Shown here: one piece after another, positions 9,101-16,068 of the stretch
Layout: each line of letters opens with the position of its first letter
Numbering within the stretch: the stretch's first letter is position 1
Source of the DNA: Pseudomonas laurylsulfatiphila
Lineage (GTDB): Bacteria; Pseudomonadota; Gammaproteobacteria; Pseudomonadales; Pseudomonadaceae
Direction of reading: 5' to 3'
NCBI RefSeq assembly: GCF_002934665.1
Contig: NZ_NIRS01000004.1
Span: 312,501-376,500, forward strand
DNA: 64,000 nucleotides
Made by a program: the position numbers and the translations under genes
The notes under the pieces: generated by a model
What the model was told of the DNA's origin: nothing
Seen by the model: the letters and a program-made list of their open reading frames with translations, nothing else
Databases searched by the model: none

Positions 9101-9762
9101 ACACCGACCTTGGCGCCAGCCGAGTTGAAGCGCTGGGTGAAGATGCCGTAGTTATCTCCCGGGCCACTCCCCTCCCACACCGCCAGGTAACCACCGTCGG
9201 GAACACCAAAAATCTGTGGAAAATCCTGAGGCCCCGCAGTGGTGGTGTTGATGTGAACTTCCCCACCGACCTTGACCCCGCTGGCATTGAAGCGCTGCAG
9301 AAAAGACCCGAAGTCGCCAGCGGTTTCCTCTGCCCCCCAAGTCACCACATAACCACCGTCGGCCAGGGCGGTAATTTCAGGGGAATCGCGCAAGCCTGCC
9401 ATGGTTGTATTGACCACAGTCTCGCCACCGACCTTGGCCCCGCTGGCGCTGTACTGCTGGGTAAAGATGCACTGCAGCCCCCCGGTATTGAGGCCGGACC
9501 AGGTCACCACGTAACCGCCGTTAAGCAACCCGACCACCGAAGGCTGACTCTGCTCGCCCGCCAGCGTGGTGTTGACCAGCGTCTCGCCCCCCACCTTGGC
9601 ACCGCTGGCGTTATAGCGCTGGGTAAAGAGGCCGGTGGCGTCACCCACACCATTGCCTTGCCAGGCAATGACAAAACCACCATCGATCAACCCGTAGATA
9701 TTGGGATCTCCCTGGTCCCCTGCAGTCGTGGTGTTGATCAGAGTTTCACCAAAATTTGGCAT
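6145..9762 (-). CDS. Large RTX-type calcium-binding secreted protein
   Basis: 1205 residues from the ATG at 9762, which has AAGGGG 8 nt upstream. An upstream in-frame ATG at 9957 lacks such support. The N-terminal third holds about seven degenerate repeats of some 55 residues, each with a VNTTTAG-type start, DGGYVVTW and FTQRYNASGAKVG. The rest holds RTX nonapeptides (GGAGNDTLN, GGDGSDTYF) in four long repeat units. The C-terminus (DFKTSEGDKIDLS, then a hydrophobic end) resembles the serralysin-type domain recognised by type I secretion. There is no signal peptide. No type I exporter genes are adjacent. An adhesin or extracellular matrix role is likely, and no enzymatic domain is visible. Confidence 0.85.
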   Translation of the reverse strand: MPNFGETLINTTTAGDQGDPNIYGLIDGGFVIAWQGNGVGDATGLFTQRYNASGAKVGGETLVNTTLAGEQSQPSVVGLLNGGYVVTWSGLNTGGLQCIFTQQYSASGAKVGGETVVNTTMAGLRDSPEITALADGGYVVTWGAEETAGDFGSFLQRFNASGVKVGGEVHINTTTAGPQDFPQIFGVPDGGYLAVWEGSGPGDNYGIFTQRFNSAGAKVGVETLVNTPSVDIQSEHMVAVQANGNYLLVWESYPDTVTGVEQRDVFSQLYNSAGGKIGPQTRVNTTTTGAQGEAHVSVMFDGGYLVTWVGNGPGDVDGVFTQRINASGALVGAETRVNTTVAGDQIITRVTTLTDGGYVVVWESIGQDGAGSGTYFQRFDASGNKLTGLAGDATANVLTWAGVGSVVIDAGAGDDTLTGGSANDHLNGDAGNDTLNGGAGIDRMTGGDGSDTYFVDNLFDVVVETNAVAATGGIDTVNSTLANHVLGANVENLRLLATTAANGTGNALNNTLFAGAGNNILNGGDGVDTASYAFAASAVTVSLALTTAQATGGSGSDTLLAFENLTGSNFNDILTGNAGANTLSGGAGNDVLNGGAGADTLVGSDGSDSYVVDNVGDVVSETNAVAATGGTDTVSSTLAAYTLGANVENLRLLATTAANGTGNALNNTLFAGAGNNILNGGDGVDTASYAFAASAVIASLAVTTAQATGGSGSDTLLAFENLAGSNFNDTLTGNAAANTLSGGAGNDGLNGAAGNDTLDGGAGVDTLVGGDGSDTYIVDNVGDVVSETNAVAATGGTDMVSTTLAGYTLGANVENLRLLASTAANGTGNALNNTLFAGAGNNILNGGDGVDTASYAFAASAVIASLAVTTAQATGGSGSDTLLAFENLAGSNFNDTLTGNAGANTLSGGAGNDGLNGGAGNDTLDGGAGVDALVGGDGSDIYFVDNVGDVVSETNAVAATGGTDSVYSSLAGYTLGANVENLRLLATTAANGTGNALNNTLFAGAGNNILNGGDGVDTASYAFAASAVTVNLALTAAQTTGGSGSDTLLAFENLTGSNFNDTLTGNAAANTLSGGAGNDVLNGGAGNDLLTGGAGVDQLNGSLGADRFDFDALSEMGLGALRDVIGDFKTSEGDKIDLSTLDANVATAVNEAFSFIGANAFSSNATGQIRFAGGILSGSTDADTAAEFEISLVGVATLVSADIIA
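6540..8500 (-). repeat. Four near-identical 498-bp in-frame repeats in the RTX gene
   Basis: The same motif (start of the segment coding ANVENLRLL) recurs at 6821, 7319, 7817 and 8288. The spacing is exactly 498, 498 and 471 bp. The 27-bp shortfall equals one nine-residue GGxGxD repeat. Each unit encodes 166 residues: a VDN linker, a 50-residue non-RTX segment and a nonapeptide block. High nucleotide identity suggests recent duplication or gene conversion. Boundaries are approximate. Confidence 0.85.
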
Positions 9763-10073
9763 GGCATACCCCTTCTGCAGGATGAACGAGGCGAGAGACG
9801 CGGAGATTTGAGAGCCTGAGAATAGATCGGCGACATCAAAATGCCAGCTCGTCTGTCGGGTATGGATCCGATTTATGGGGGATTGGGGGGAAGCAGGGTT
9901 TTGCGGAGGGGCGTTGCGGGTGGGGGAAGGGGTCGTTGAAAGGAGCGATTGAGCCAAGTGGTGAGGTGATTGACTCGAACTTTAAGACAGCATGGGAATG
10001 AACACCGGTCAGGCGCGCAAGTTGCAAGGTAACGTCGTTTCCGTTTGCGACGCATCCAGACCGGTCGCTCTTT
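9763..10073. other. Upstream region of the RTX gene
   Basis: About 310 bp with no convincing coding sequence. It must hold the RTX promoter, but no clear -35/-10 pair was found. A GC-rich G-run stretch lies at about 9880-9930. Confidence 0.4.
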
Positions 10074-10262
10074 TCACTTCGGTGTTAAGACTTCTTTGGC
10101 GTAGGCCTGACAGGCCACCAAGGCGATCAGTTCTTGGTGGCCTTCATCAGAGATGCCGATAATTCGCCGAGCATGCGCCCGGAAAAAATGGGCGCTTGTG
10201 AATACATGAACTACGGATCCGGCCTCGATGGCGCTAGCTAACAACGAGGAATCCAGGATCCT
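10074..10262 (-). pseudogene. Startless open frame, possible 3' gene remnant
   Basis: A 62-codon open frame ends with TGA at 10074-10076 and is closed upstream by TAG at 10263-10265. It has no ATG. The peptide looks protein-like (HFFRAHARRIIGISDEGHQE, then LIALVACQAYAKE). I do not recognise it. It lies just downstream of the DUF6124 gene on the same strand and may be the decayed end of a lost gene. Confidence 0.3.
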
Positions 10263-10289
10263 CTACCAACGCTCTTGTTCGACAGGTCT

Positions 10290-10640
10290 TCACACCCCAC
10301 CAACCGGATCAACATTATCCAGCGCCCGATTCACCAACAACTCCCCCACCACCGCCAACTGCTGAATCGACAACGCCAGACTCCGTGGCGAGCCTTCGAG
10401 CTTGCAGGCCAGATCGGTTGTGAGGACGTTCAGCGACGCGAGGGTTTCACAGGCGTGGCACAGCAAGGTTTCGGTGTCGACGTCAGGAAGGATGGTAAAG
10501 ACGTGACAGATGGGGTCGGCGTGATTGGGGTTGCGCAGGCGTTTACTGACGATGCGATGGCTGGCTTCGGATAGCTGGTCGAGATCAAGTGTGTCGCAAG
10601 CTGCTGAAGCAACCGGAGGATCAGGCGTGATTTTTTTCAT
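10290..10640 (-). CDS. DUF6124 (formerly DUF3077-type) small protein
   Basis: 116 residues, soluble. It has the hallmarks of the Pseudomonas DUF6124 family: a variable N-terminus, PDVDTETLLCHACETLAS in the middle, LEGSPRSLALSIQQL and the end VNRALDNVDP. The function is unknown, and many pseudomonads carry several paralogues. AGGAA lies 8 nt before ATG and is embedded in a 9-nt sequence perfectly complementary to a hairpin loop in the gene's own leader (10641-10885), so translation is probably RNA-controlled. Confidence 0.8.
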   Translation of the reverse strand: MKKITPDPPVASAACDTLDLDQLSEASHRIVSKRLRNPNHADPICHVFTILPDVDTETLLCHACETLASLNVLTTDLACKLEGSPRSLALSIQQLAVVGELLVNRALDNVDPVGGV

Positions 10641-10885
10641 TGTTGTCGTTCCTAGAATTGAATGAAGGAACTGCCAGCATCACTTCCACATGATGGGGTG
10701 GCAGCTGTGCGCAGGTGTGGAAGACCGGGGATCTAGGAACCCGGCGCACCCGAAGGTGCCCCGCGCACAGCCGCCATAATTTAACAGCAGACATGAAAAA
10801 AGCGCCTGCCTAAATTCAGGTGGCGCCTGTGCGCCCAGATCTTGTGAAGGGCTTCCACACCCTTGTCGCTGAATGTGCAGCGACG
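10641..10885 (-). ncRNA. Highly structured leader RNA of the DUF6124 gene
   Basis: Read on the minus strand from a predicted start near 10885, the leader has these parts. (1) A 7-bp hairpin, GTCGCTG/CAGCGAC (10884-10865). (2) A 5-bp hairpin, AAGGG/CCCTT, with loop TGTGGAAG. (3) An intrinsic terminator at 10826-10796. (4) A 13-bp stem joining 10775-10763 to 10712-10700 around hairpins GCACC/GGTGC and CCGGG/CCCGG. (5) The loop of the CCGGG hairpin, GTTCCTAGA (10740-10732), which is the exact complement of TCTAGGAAC (10656-10648), containing the Shine-Dalgarno. CTTCCACACC (10723-10714) can pair with GGTGTGGAAG upstream or TGTGGAAG downstream. CTGTGCGC also has two partners. Such mutually exclusive pairing is typical of cis-regulatory RNA. 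The ligand or trigger is unknown. Confidence 0.7.
10796..10826 (-). terminator. Intrinsic terminator inside the leader
   Basis: On the minus strand, GCGCC (10826-10822) pairs with GGCGC (10806-10802), extended by CCT/AGG, and is followed by six T (10801-10796). Termination here would yield an RNA of about 90 nt from the predicted start near 10885. The downstream gene then needs read-through. Confidence 0.75.
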
Positions 10886-10890
10886 CAAAA

Positions 10891-10919
10891 AGGCTATCCG
10901 GGTGGCTGAGGGAGTGCAA
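10891..10919 (-). promoter_or_regulatory. Promoter of the DUF6124 leader
   Basis: On the minus strand TTGCAC (10919-10914) and TAGCCT (10896-10891) are separated by exactly 17 bp. This places transcription start near 10885, directly at the first leader hairpin, which supports the assignment. TAGCCT is a moderate match to the sigma70 -10. Confidence 0.5.
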
Positions 10920-11071
10920 TGTGGGCGATGGGGACGTGTGTTGCGGGAAATATCCGATATTTTCGCGCTAAATTAAACAGACCTGATTGCCGGTATTCGG
11001 ACTCCTGAGCCCCGTCATCCCAATCCTGATAAACTCCCCCTCCTCCCAGCCTCACCGATTCCAGATTGCCA

Positions 11072-12067
11072 ATGTCCGTAACCACCGCTTCACCCGCCCC
11101 GCTCTCACGCCGCTTCTCCGTCGCCCCCATGATGGATTGGACCGACCGCCACTGCCGCTTCTTCCTGCGCCTGCTGTCGAAAAACGCCCTGCTCTACACC
11201 GAAATGGTCACCACCGGCGCCCTGCTCAACGGCGATCACGAGCGTTTCCTGCGCCACAACGAGGCCGAGCATCCGCTGGCGTTGCAGCTTGGCGGCAGTG
11301 TGCCGCTGGACCTGGCGGCGTGTGCGCGCATGGCACAGGAGCATGGTTACGACGAGGTGAACCTGAATGTCGGCTGCCCGAGCGATCGGGTGCAGAACAA
11401 TATGATCGGTGCGTGCCTGATGGGGCATCCGCAGTTGGTGGCCGATTGTGTGAAGGCGATGCGTGATGCGGTGTCGATTCCGGTGACGGTCAAGCACCGT
11501 ATCGGTATCAATGGCCGGGACAGTTACGAGGAGTTGTGTGATTTCGTCGGCACGGTGCGGGATGCCGGGTGCACCAGTTTTACCGTGCATGCGCGGATTG
11601 CGATTCTGGAGGGGTTGTCGCCGAAGGAGAACCGTGACATTCCGCCCCTGCGCTATGACGTGGCGGCGCGGTTGAAGGCGGATTTTCCTGAACTGGAGAT
11701 TATCCTCAACGGCGGAATCAAGACGCTGGAGGCCTGCCACGAGCATTTGCAGACGTTCGACGGCGTGATGCTGGGCCGCGAGGCGTATCACAACCCTTAT
11801 GTGATGGCCGAGGTGGACCAGCAGTTGTTCGGCAGTACGGCGCCGGTGATCACGCGTGCCGAAGCACTGGCGCAGTTGCGGCCGTATATCGCTGCACACA
11901 TCGATACCGGCGGTTCGATGCACCACATCACGCGGCATGTGTTGGGGCTGGGCACCGGGTTCCCGGGGGCGCGCAAGTTTCGGCAGTTGTTGTCGGTGGA
12001 TATCCACAAGGCCAAGGAACCCCTGGCCTTGCTGGATCAAGCGGCCGGGTTGCTTGAAGGGCGTTGA
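11072..12067 (+). CDS. dusA: tRNA-dihydrouridine(20/20a) synthase DusA
   Basis: 331 residues. This FMN- and NADPH-dependent enzyme reduces uridine 20/20a in tRNA D-loops. The family features are present: VAPMMDWTD near the N-terminus, LQLGG, the catalytic cysteine in NVGCPSDRVQ, KHRIGI, HAR and NGGI. SPKENRDIPPLRYD separates DusA from DusB and DusC. The ATG at 11072 is preferred over a TTG two codons upstream. It converges with uppP. Confidence 0.93.
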   Translation: MSVTTASPAPLSRRFSVAPMMDWTDRHCRFFLRLLSKNALLYTEMVTTGALLNGDHERFLRHNEAEHPLALQLGGSVPLDLAACARMAQEHGYDEVNLNVGCPSDRVQNNMIGACLMGHPQLVADCVKAMRDAVSIPVTVKHRIGINGRDSYEELCDFVGTVRDAGCTSFTVHARIAILEGLSPKENRDIPPLRYDVAARLKADFPELEIILNGGIKTLEACHEHLQTFDGVMLGREAYHNPYVMAEVDQQLFGSTAPVITRAEALAQLRPYIAAHIDTGGSMHHITRHVLGLGTGFPGARKFRQLLSVDIHKAKEPLALLDQAAGLLEGR

Positions 12068-12090
12068 TGCCCGGTTGTTCTCGCCATTTA

Positions 12091-12116
12091 AGCCAGGCGG
12101 TTCGATCCGCCTGGCT
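12091..12116. terminator. Hairpin between convergent dusA and uppP
   Basis: Ten-bp perfect stem AGCCAGGCGG / CCGCCTGGCT with a 6-nt loop between the two 3' ends. No long T-run follows on either strand, so termination may be weak. Confidence 0.5.
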
Positions 12117-12122
12117 CGCCTG

Positions 12123-12956
12123 TCAGCTGGCGGTCGCCGCCGTCCAGTTCACCCAACCGAATGCCCAGGTCGCCAGGATCAACAATCCGAACACAATCCG
12201 GTACCACGCGAACGCGGCATAACTGTGGTTCGCAATGAACTTGAGCAAGCCGCGCACGGCGATCATGGCGAAAAAGAACGCTGTGACGAAGCCAAGGGCG
12301 AAAACCGGCAGGTCGCCGGCCTGGAACAGCTCCCGGTACTTGTAGCCTGAATACACCGCCGCACCAACCATGGTGGGCATCGCCAAGAAGAACGAGTACT
12401 CGGTGGCGGCCTTGCGCGATAGACCAAACAGCAACCCGCCGATAATGGTCGATCCGGAACGGGAAGTGCCCGGTATCATCGCCAGGCATTGCGCGAAGCC
12501 TACCTTCAGCGCATCCGGCCAGCGCATGTCGTCGACATGGTCGACGTGCACCACGTGATCCCTCTGCTCTGCCCACAACATGACAATGCCCCCCACCACT
12601 AATGCCACTGCCACAGTGATCGGATTAAACAGATACTCATGGATCTTATCGGCGAACAATACCCCCAAGACCACTGCCGGAAGAAAACCGATTAATAGAT
12701 TCAAGGTGAAACGTTGTGCATTGCGTTGGGTCGGTAAGCCGGTAACGATATCGAGAATCTTGCGACGGAACTCCCAGACAACCGCCAGGATCGCGCCCAA
12801 TTGAATGATGATGTTAAAGGCCATGGCTCGCTCGCCGCCGAAGCTGAGCAAGTCCGCGACAACTATCTGGTGCCCCGTACTTGATATAGGCAAAAATTCC
12901 GTCAGACCTTCGACCATCCCTAAAATCAACACTGATATGGTTGTCCAAAGATCCAT
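12123..12956 (-). CDS. uppP: Undecaprenyl-diphosphatase UppP (BacA)
   Basis: 277 residues, about eight membrane segments. It dephosphorylates undecaprenyl diphosphate to regenerate the lipid carrier used by peptidoglycan and by the polysaccharide genes nearby. Both signature regions are intact: EGLTEFLPISSTGH (about residues 17-30) and PGTSRSGSTIIGGLLFGLSR (about 158-177). The ATG at 12956 has GAGGGGG just upstream and is preferred to a start nine codons earlier. Overexpression of this family gives bacitracin resistance (family knowledge). Confidence 0.95.
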   Translation of the reverse strand: MDLWTTISVLILGMVEGLTEFLPISSTGHQIVVADLLSFGGERAMAFNIIIQLGAILAVVWEFRRKILDIVTGLPTQRNAQRFTLNLLIGFLPAVVLGVLFADKIHEYLFNPITVAVALVVGGIVMLWAEQRDHVVHVDHVDDMRWPDALKVGFAQCLAMIPGTSRSGSTIIGGLLFGLSRKAATEYSFFLAMPTMVGAAVYSGYKYRELFQAGDLPVFALGFVTAFFFAMIAVRGLLKFIANHSYAAFAWYRIVFGLLILATWAFGWVNWTAATAS

Positions 12957-13479
12957 CAATCCCCCCTCACCAACAAACACCAATGCGTCGACCCCGCTCT
13001 AATTCAACGCCAACACGAAAGTAAAGCGCATTAGGCCGATTAACAAAACCCAATGTTATGAAATGTCCATGACCGATACCTCCAACATGAACGTTATACA
13101 ACAGTTAATATTGGATAGTGCTGAGCCAAACAAAAGCAATAACTCGCATTTAAAACTACAAAGCCCTACAGCCTCATGACACCCAATCAAAAAAATCAAG
13201 TAGCGGGAACTTTAGCGACATGCACGGTCGTATTGATGCGAAAACGCGGGACCCTGAGGCAATAGATGGCATAGTGCCATGACCTGCCAGCCCACGAGAT
13301 TGCCATAGACCACCAGACATCTCGAACCACAAGCGAGCAAACGATCACGTCAGAATGACCGGCAATGTTAAAAAAACGTAACGAGCGCTTGAAAAAACGG
13401 TGAAATGTTACCAATTGTCAGTCACAAACAAGAATGAGTGCTTTAACATTCAAATGCCAGCACCCATCCGAGTCAAAGC
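12957..13479. other. Intergenic left border of the polysaccharide island
   Basis: About 520 bp of AT-richer DNA between divergent uppP and the first island gene. It must carry both promoters, and I see no strong hexamer pair. It contains a short inverted repeat ATGGC/GCCAT (about 13267-13281). A 72-codon minus-strand frame at 13196-13414 has no family resemblance and is not called. Confidence 0.4.
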
Positions 13480-14220
13480 ATGATGCTTACAGGGAAAATA
13501 ACGACTACAGGCCACAGCGACGCGAAGGAGGAGACAGGTATTCTCACCATTGGGCGAACCCATACGCTAGCTGAGGGCTTTAGGGAATTAGTCGCAAGCC
13601 ACGTAGGCAAGGATATTGCCGTCGATGCACTGTGCTATAGCAACTCATTCAAAAGAAACAACGATCCTGGTTCATACCGTGCAATTTTTATCGTTATCGA
13701 CAGCCCTCAAGCGTTTGTTGAAAGCCTCACCGTGGTAGAAAATGTTCGCGCCGAAAATCTGGCGTCAATAATTTTTGTAGCCATCACCGGTAGAGGCACT
13801 TACAACAAGATGAAATATTATTTTGCCGGGGCCGACTACTGTATTAATTGCGACACTTTTGCAGACGAAAACACTGACTTACTGTCCGAGTTTTTTGACA
13901 GTCCCGAATGGCAAAAAAAGCATAATTTGTTTTTGGACCCCACTCGTATGTGCCTTATTGGCGACTATAAAAAACTGGATGTATCGTTTGCAGAAATGAA
14001 AATTCTTGAGGCTTTTTCTCAAACAAAAAACCAAATCTTGAGCCATGATGAAATCGCCAGGATCATGGGGCTGAATATAAATTTTTATGATCCAAGAGCC
14101 TTGGAAAAGTCGATCAGTCGCCTTCGCGGAAAAATAAAAGGCATATATGGCATCAACGCCATTCAAAGTATTCGTGGGCATGGATATCGTTTAATCAGGG
14201 GTCTGATCTCGACAACCTGA
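13480..14220 (+). CDS. Winged-helix regulator with a receiver-like N-terminus
   Basis: 246 residues. The C-terminal 90 residues form an OmpR/PhoB-type winged helix: LDVSFAEMKILEAFSQTKNQ, then SISRLRGKIKG and IQSIRGHGYRLIRG, the recognition-helix and wing pattern. The N-terminal 150 residues have alternating beta/alpha character like a receiver domain (AIFIVIDSP, ASIIFVAITG). I cannot locate the usual acidic pocket and phosphorylatable Asp, so it is probably an atypical regulator. It begins a three-gene cluster with the EAL-like and second winged-helix genes in front of the polysaccharide genes. Control of the island is inferred from position. Codon use is AT-richer than in the core. Confidence 0.6.
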   Translation: MMLTGKITTTGHSDAKEETGILTIGRTHTLAEGFRELVASHVGKDIAVDALCYSNSFKRNNDPGSYRAIFIVIDSPQAFVESLTVVENVRAENLASIIFVAITGRGTYNKMKYYFAGADYCINCDTFADENTDLLSEFFDSPEWQKKHNLFLDPTRMCLIGDYKKLDVSFAEMKILEAFSQTKNQILSHDEIARIMGLNINFYDPRALEKSISRLRGKIKGIYGINAIQSIRGHGYRLIRGLISTT

Positions 14221-14249
14221 TTCTTAGTGTAGAAGGGAGTTTCTGTATT

Positions 14250-14993
14250 ATGAACGCAACAGGGAGCGTGCGACTCTACGGTCACGCAGAGCATTACCTG
14301 TCTCGACAATTGATCCTCACTCGGGATGACTGCCCGTTTGGCAGCGAGATCAGAATACATTTTGACGACTCCGCTTCCGCGCCCTGCGCGCCAGAGGCGC
14401 ATCAGATGAGTGGGATCTACAGTGAAGTACTGATGCAAACCAGGCTGATTGCATTTTCGCTGAAAGATCACAACACCACTAACGGAAGTAAATACTTAAG
14501 CCGTAGATTTGTTTGCGTAAGACAGTCAGATCTTGCCAACTCTGCGCTCACAGAAGAGCTGATACAGTCCGGCGATGCTCTGCGCGAATATGGCCAGACA
14601 CTGGTTATCGCGCTCAATGAACTCCCCCTCTCCGCAGTCAGCTTCGTAGAAAAAAAGAAAATCCTTCGCAACGTATATCTATTGAAAGACCATGGCGTAG
14701 AAATCGCGTTTGACGACTACAACATCGACAATCAAAGTATCGAAATCCTTACAACCCTGGATTTATTCGACTATATAAAAATTTCTATTTCCTCTCTAGA
14801 CTTGAGCCTCAAGCTCAGTGGCAATCCAGAGTTATTCAATCGTCTCCACGAGCGTATGACCATGCTCACTCATAACACAAAAGTCGCTTTTATAGCAGAC
14901 AGAGTCGAGCACGCTGCCAGTCATATACTGGCACGTGCGCTGCCCTTTAATTACTTCCAAGGGAGTTATTACTCCCCTGCCGACAACCTTTGA
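14250..14993 (+). CDS. Degenerate EAL-domain protein
   Basis: 247 residues, no membrane segment or signal. The second half follows the EAL phosphodiesterase fold: LVIALNELPLS (usual LxxEITE region), IAFDDYNIDNQS (usual LDDFGTG), DYIKISI (usual LKIDRS) and IADRVEHAAS (usual AEGVE). It ends FNYFQGSYYSP (usual VQGYLFS). The EAL tripeptide is not visible and the DDFGTG loop is altered, so c-di-GMP hydrolysis is unlikely. A binding or protein-interaction role is possible. AAGGGAG precedes the ATG by about 10 nt. The gene lies 29 bp after the upstream regulator gene, probably in one operon. Confidence 0.6.
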   Translation: MNATGSVRLYGHAEHYLSRQLILTRDDCPFGSEIRIHFDDSASAPCAPEAHQMSGIYSEVLMQTRLIAFSLKDHNTTNGSKYLSRRFVCVRQSDLANSALTEELIQSGDALREYGQTLVIALNELPLSAVSFVEKKKILRNVYLLKDHGVEIAFDDYNIDNQSIEILTTLDLFDYIKISISSLDLSLKLSGNPELFNRLHERMTMLTHNTKVAFIADRVEHAASHILARALPFNYFQGSYYSPADNL

Positions 14994-15027
14994 ATCAACA
15001 CTCAGACGTGCAACTCAGGAGAGAGCC

Positions 15028-15708
15028 ATGGATAGCAGCACAAACCTCCCTAGAAAATACTTTGTCGTGGTTACTCACAACCCTGCACTAGAACTGGAGC
15101 TTGAGGCATTACTGTCCAGCAAGCGATATAACAGTTGCGGTACATCACAGGCAAAGATGTTTTTTGAAGGCGTTGCCCCACCCACTTCTGCCCCAAGGTT
15201 GATGGAATTTATTTCCCCGCAGGTGGCCAAAATGGTTCCTCCGGTTATCAAGCATGATACTCAGCGCATCCTTTCGACATTCAAGTCCGAATGGCAAGTT
15301 GCCCAATCCGTAACGAAATTTACTCACTTCACATCAACTGCGGACAACGCCAGAGATGACACCAGGGAATACGTCTCCCAGACGGCCAAACCGCACACCC
15401 CACTGACTGAAACCTGGCGACTGAGCGATGGCAGCGGCGCGTTGACCAAGGATGGCGTGGAGATTGTCTTGACTGGCCTGGAGGCCACGCTGCTGAAAAA
15501 AATGCTGCACCATGAGGATCGCGTGGTCAGCAAGGAGGACCTTATCCGTAGCATTGGCAGAGAACCTGAACATTATCGGGGCCTCGAAATGTGTCTAAGC
15601 CGATTACAGGAAAAGTTTAAAAACGCTAGTAACGGCGAACGCCTCTTTCGTGCAGTAAGGAATCGTGGGTACTGCGTGATACAAAAAATCGTACGCGTAA
15701 AAATTTAG
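15028..15708 (+). CDS. Second winged-helix regulator of the island
   Basis: 226 residues. The C-terminal 95 residues again form an OmpR-type winged helix: EIVLTGLEATLLKKMLHHED, then SKEDLIRSIG, LEMCLSRLQEKFKN and FRAVRNRGYCVI. The N-terminus begins like a receiver (YFVVVTHNPALELELEALL) but is followed by about 90 residues without recognisable domain. The ATG at 15028 has CAGGAGAG upstream and is preferred over an in-frame start at 14935 within the EAL-like gene. The C-terminal half is weakly similar to the regulator at 13480, suggesting an old duplication. DNA binding at the polysaccharide promoters is inferred. Confidence 0.55.
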   Translation: MDSSTNLPRKYFVVVTHNPALELELEALLSSKRYNSCGTSQAKMFFEGVAPPTSAPRLMEFISPQVAKMVPPVIKHDTQRILSTFKSEWQVAQSVTKFTHFTSTADNARDDTREYVSQTAKPHTPLTETWRLSDGSGALTKDGVEIVLTGLEATLLKKMLHHEDRVVSKEDLIRSIGREPEHYRGLEMCLSRLQEKFKNASNGERLFRAVRNRGYCVIQKIVRVKI

Positions 15709-16068
15709 TCTAAGCCATTCAAATATTCGCCGCGGCAGTGCAATACAACAATAAAAAGCACGCCATTTTATCTACCCGTATCTCCTTCACCACCCGCCCC
15801 CCCTATAAAGCTGTGTTAACAAAGTTGAATCCAGACTATTTCTAACGCGCCTCTCGCCCAGACATATCAACAAGATATACAACCCCCCCGTTAAAAGTCG
15901 TCAGACAGTGCTCGCGCTAATAAATTAATCTATCCATTGATGACGGCGCCGCCCTTTTGGCGCTTCGTTCGTCAATGCAACGCCATCTAATATGAACAAT
16001 AACTCTTACTGAATTGATTTTGGCTCTTGTCTGTCGAAACGCGAATGGACGTATTTTGGGGATATCGT
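15709..16068. other. Promoter region of the polysaccharide genes
   Basis: About 360 bp of AT-rich sequence with C-runs and no gene. It is the likely regulatory region of the sugar-phosphate transferase. No sigma54 (GG-N10-GC) site and no ops element (GGCGGTAG) were found in it. Confidence 0.4.

Noticed and set aside
8311..9819. 502-codon open frame opposite the RTX gene
   Set aside because: It mirrors the repeats of the RTX gene and has no ribosome-binding site or recognisable motif.
13196..13414. 72-codon minus-strand frame upstream of the island
   Set aside because: No similarity or ribosome-binding site. Composition like the surrounding spacer.
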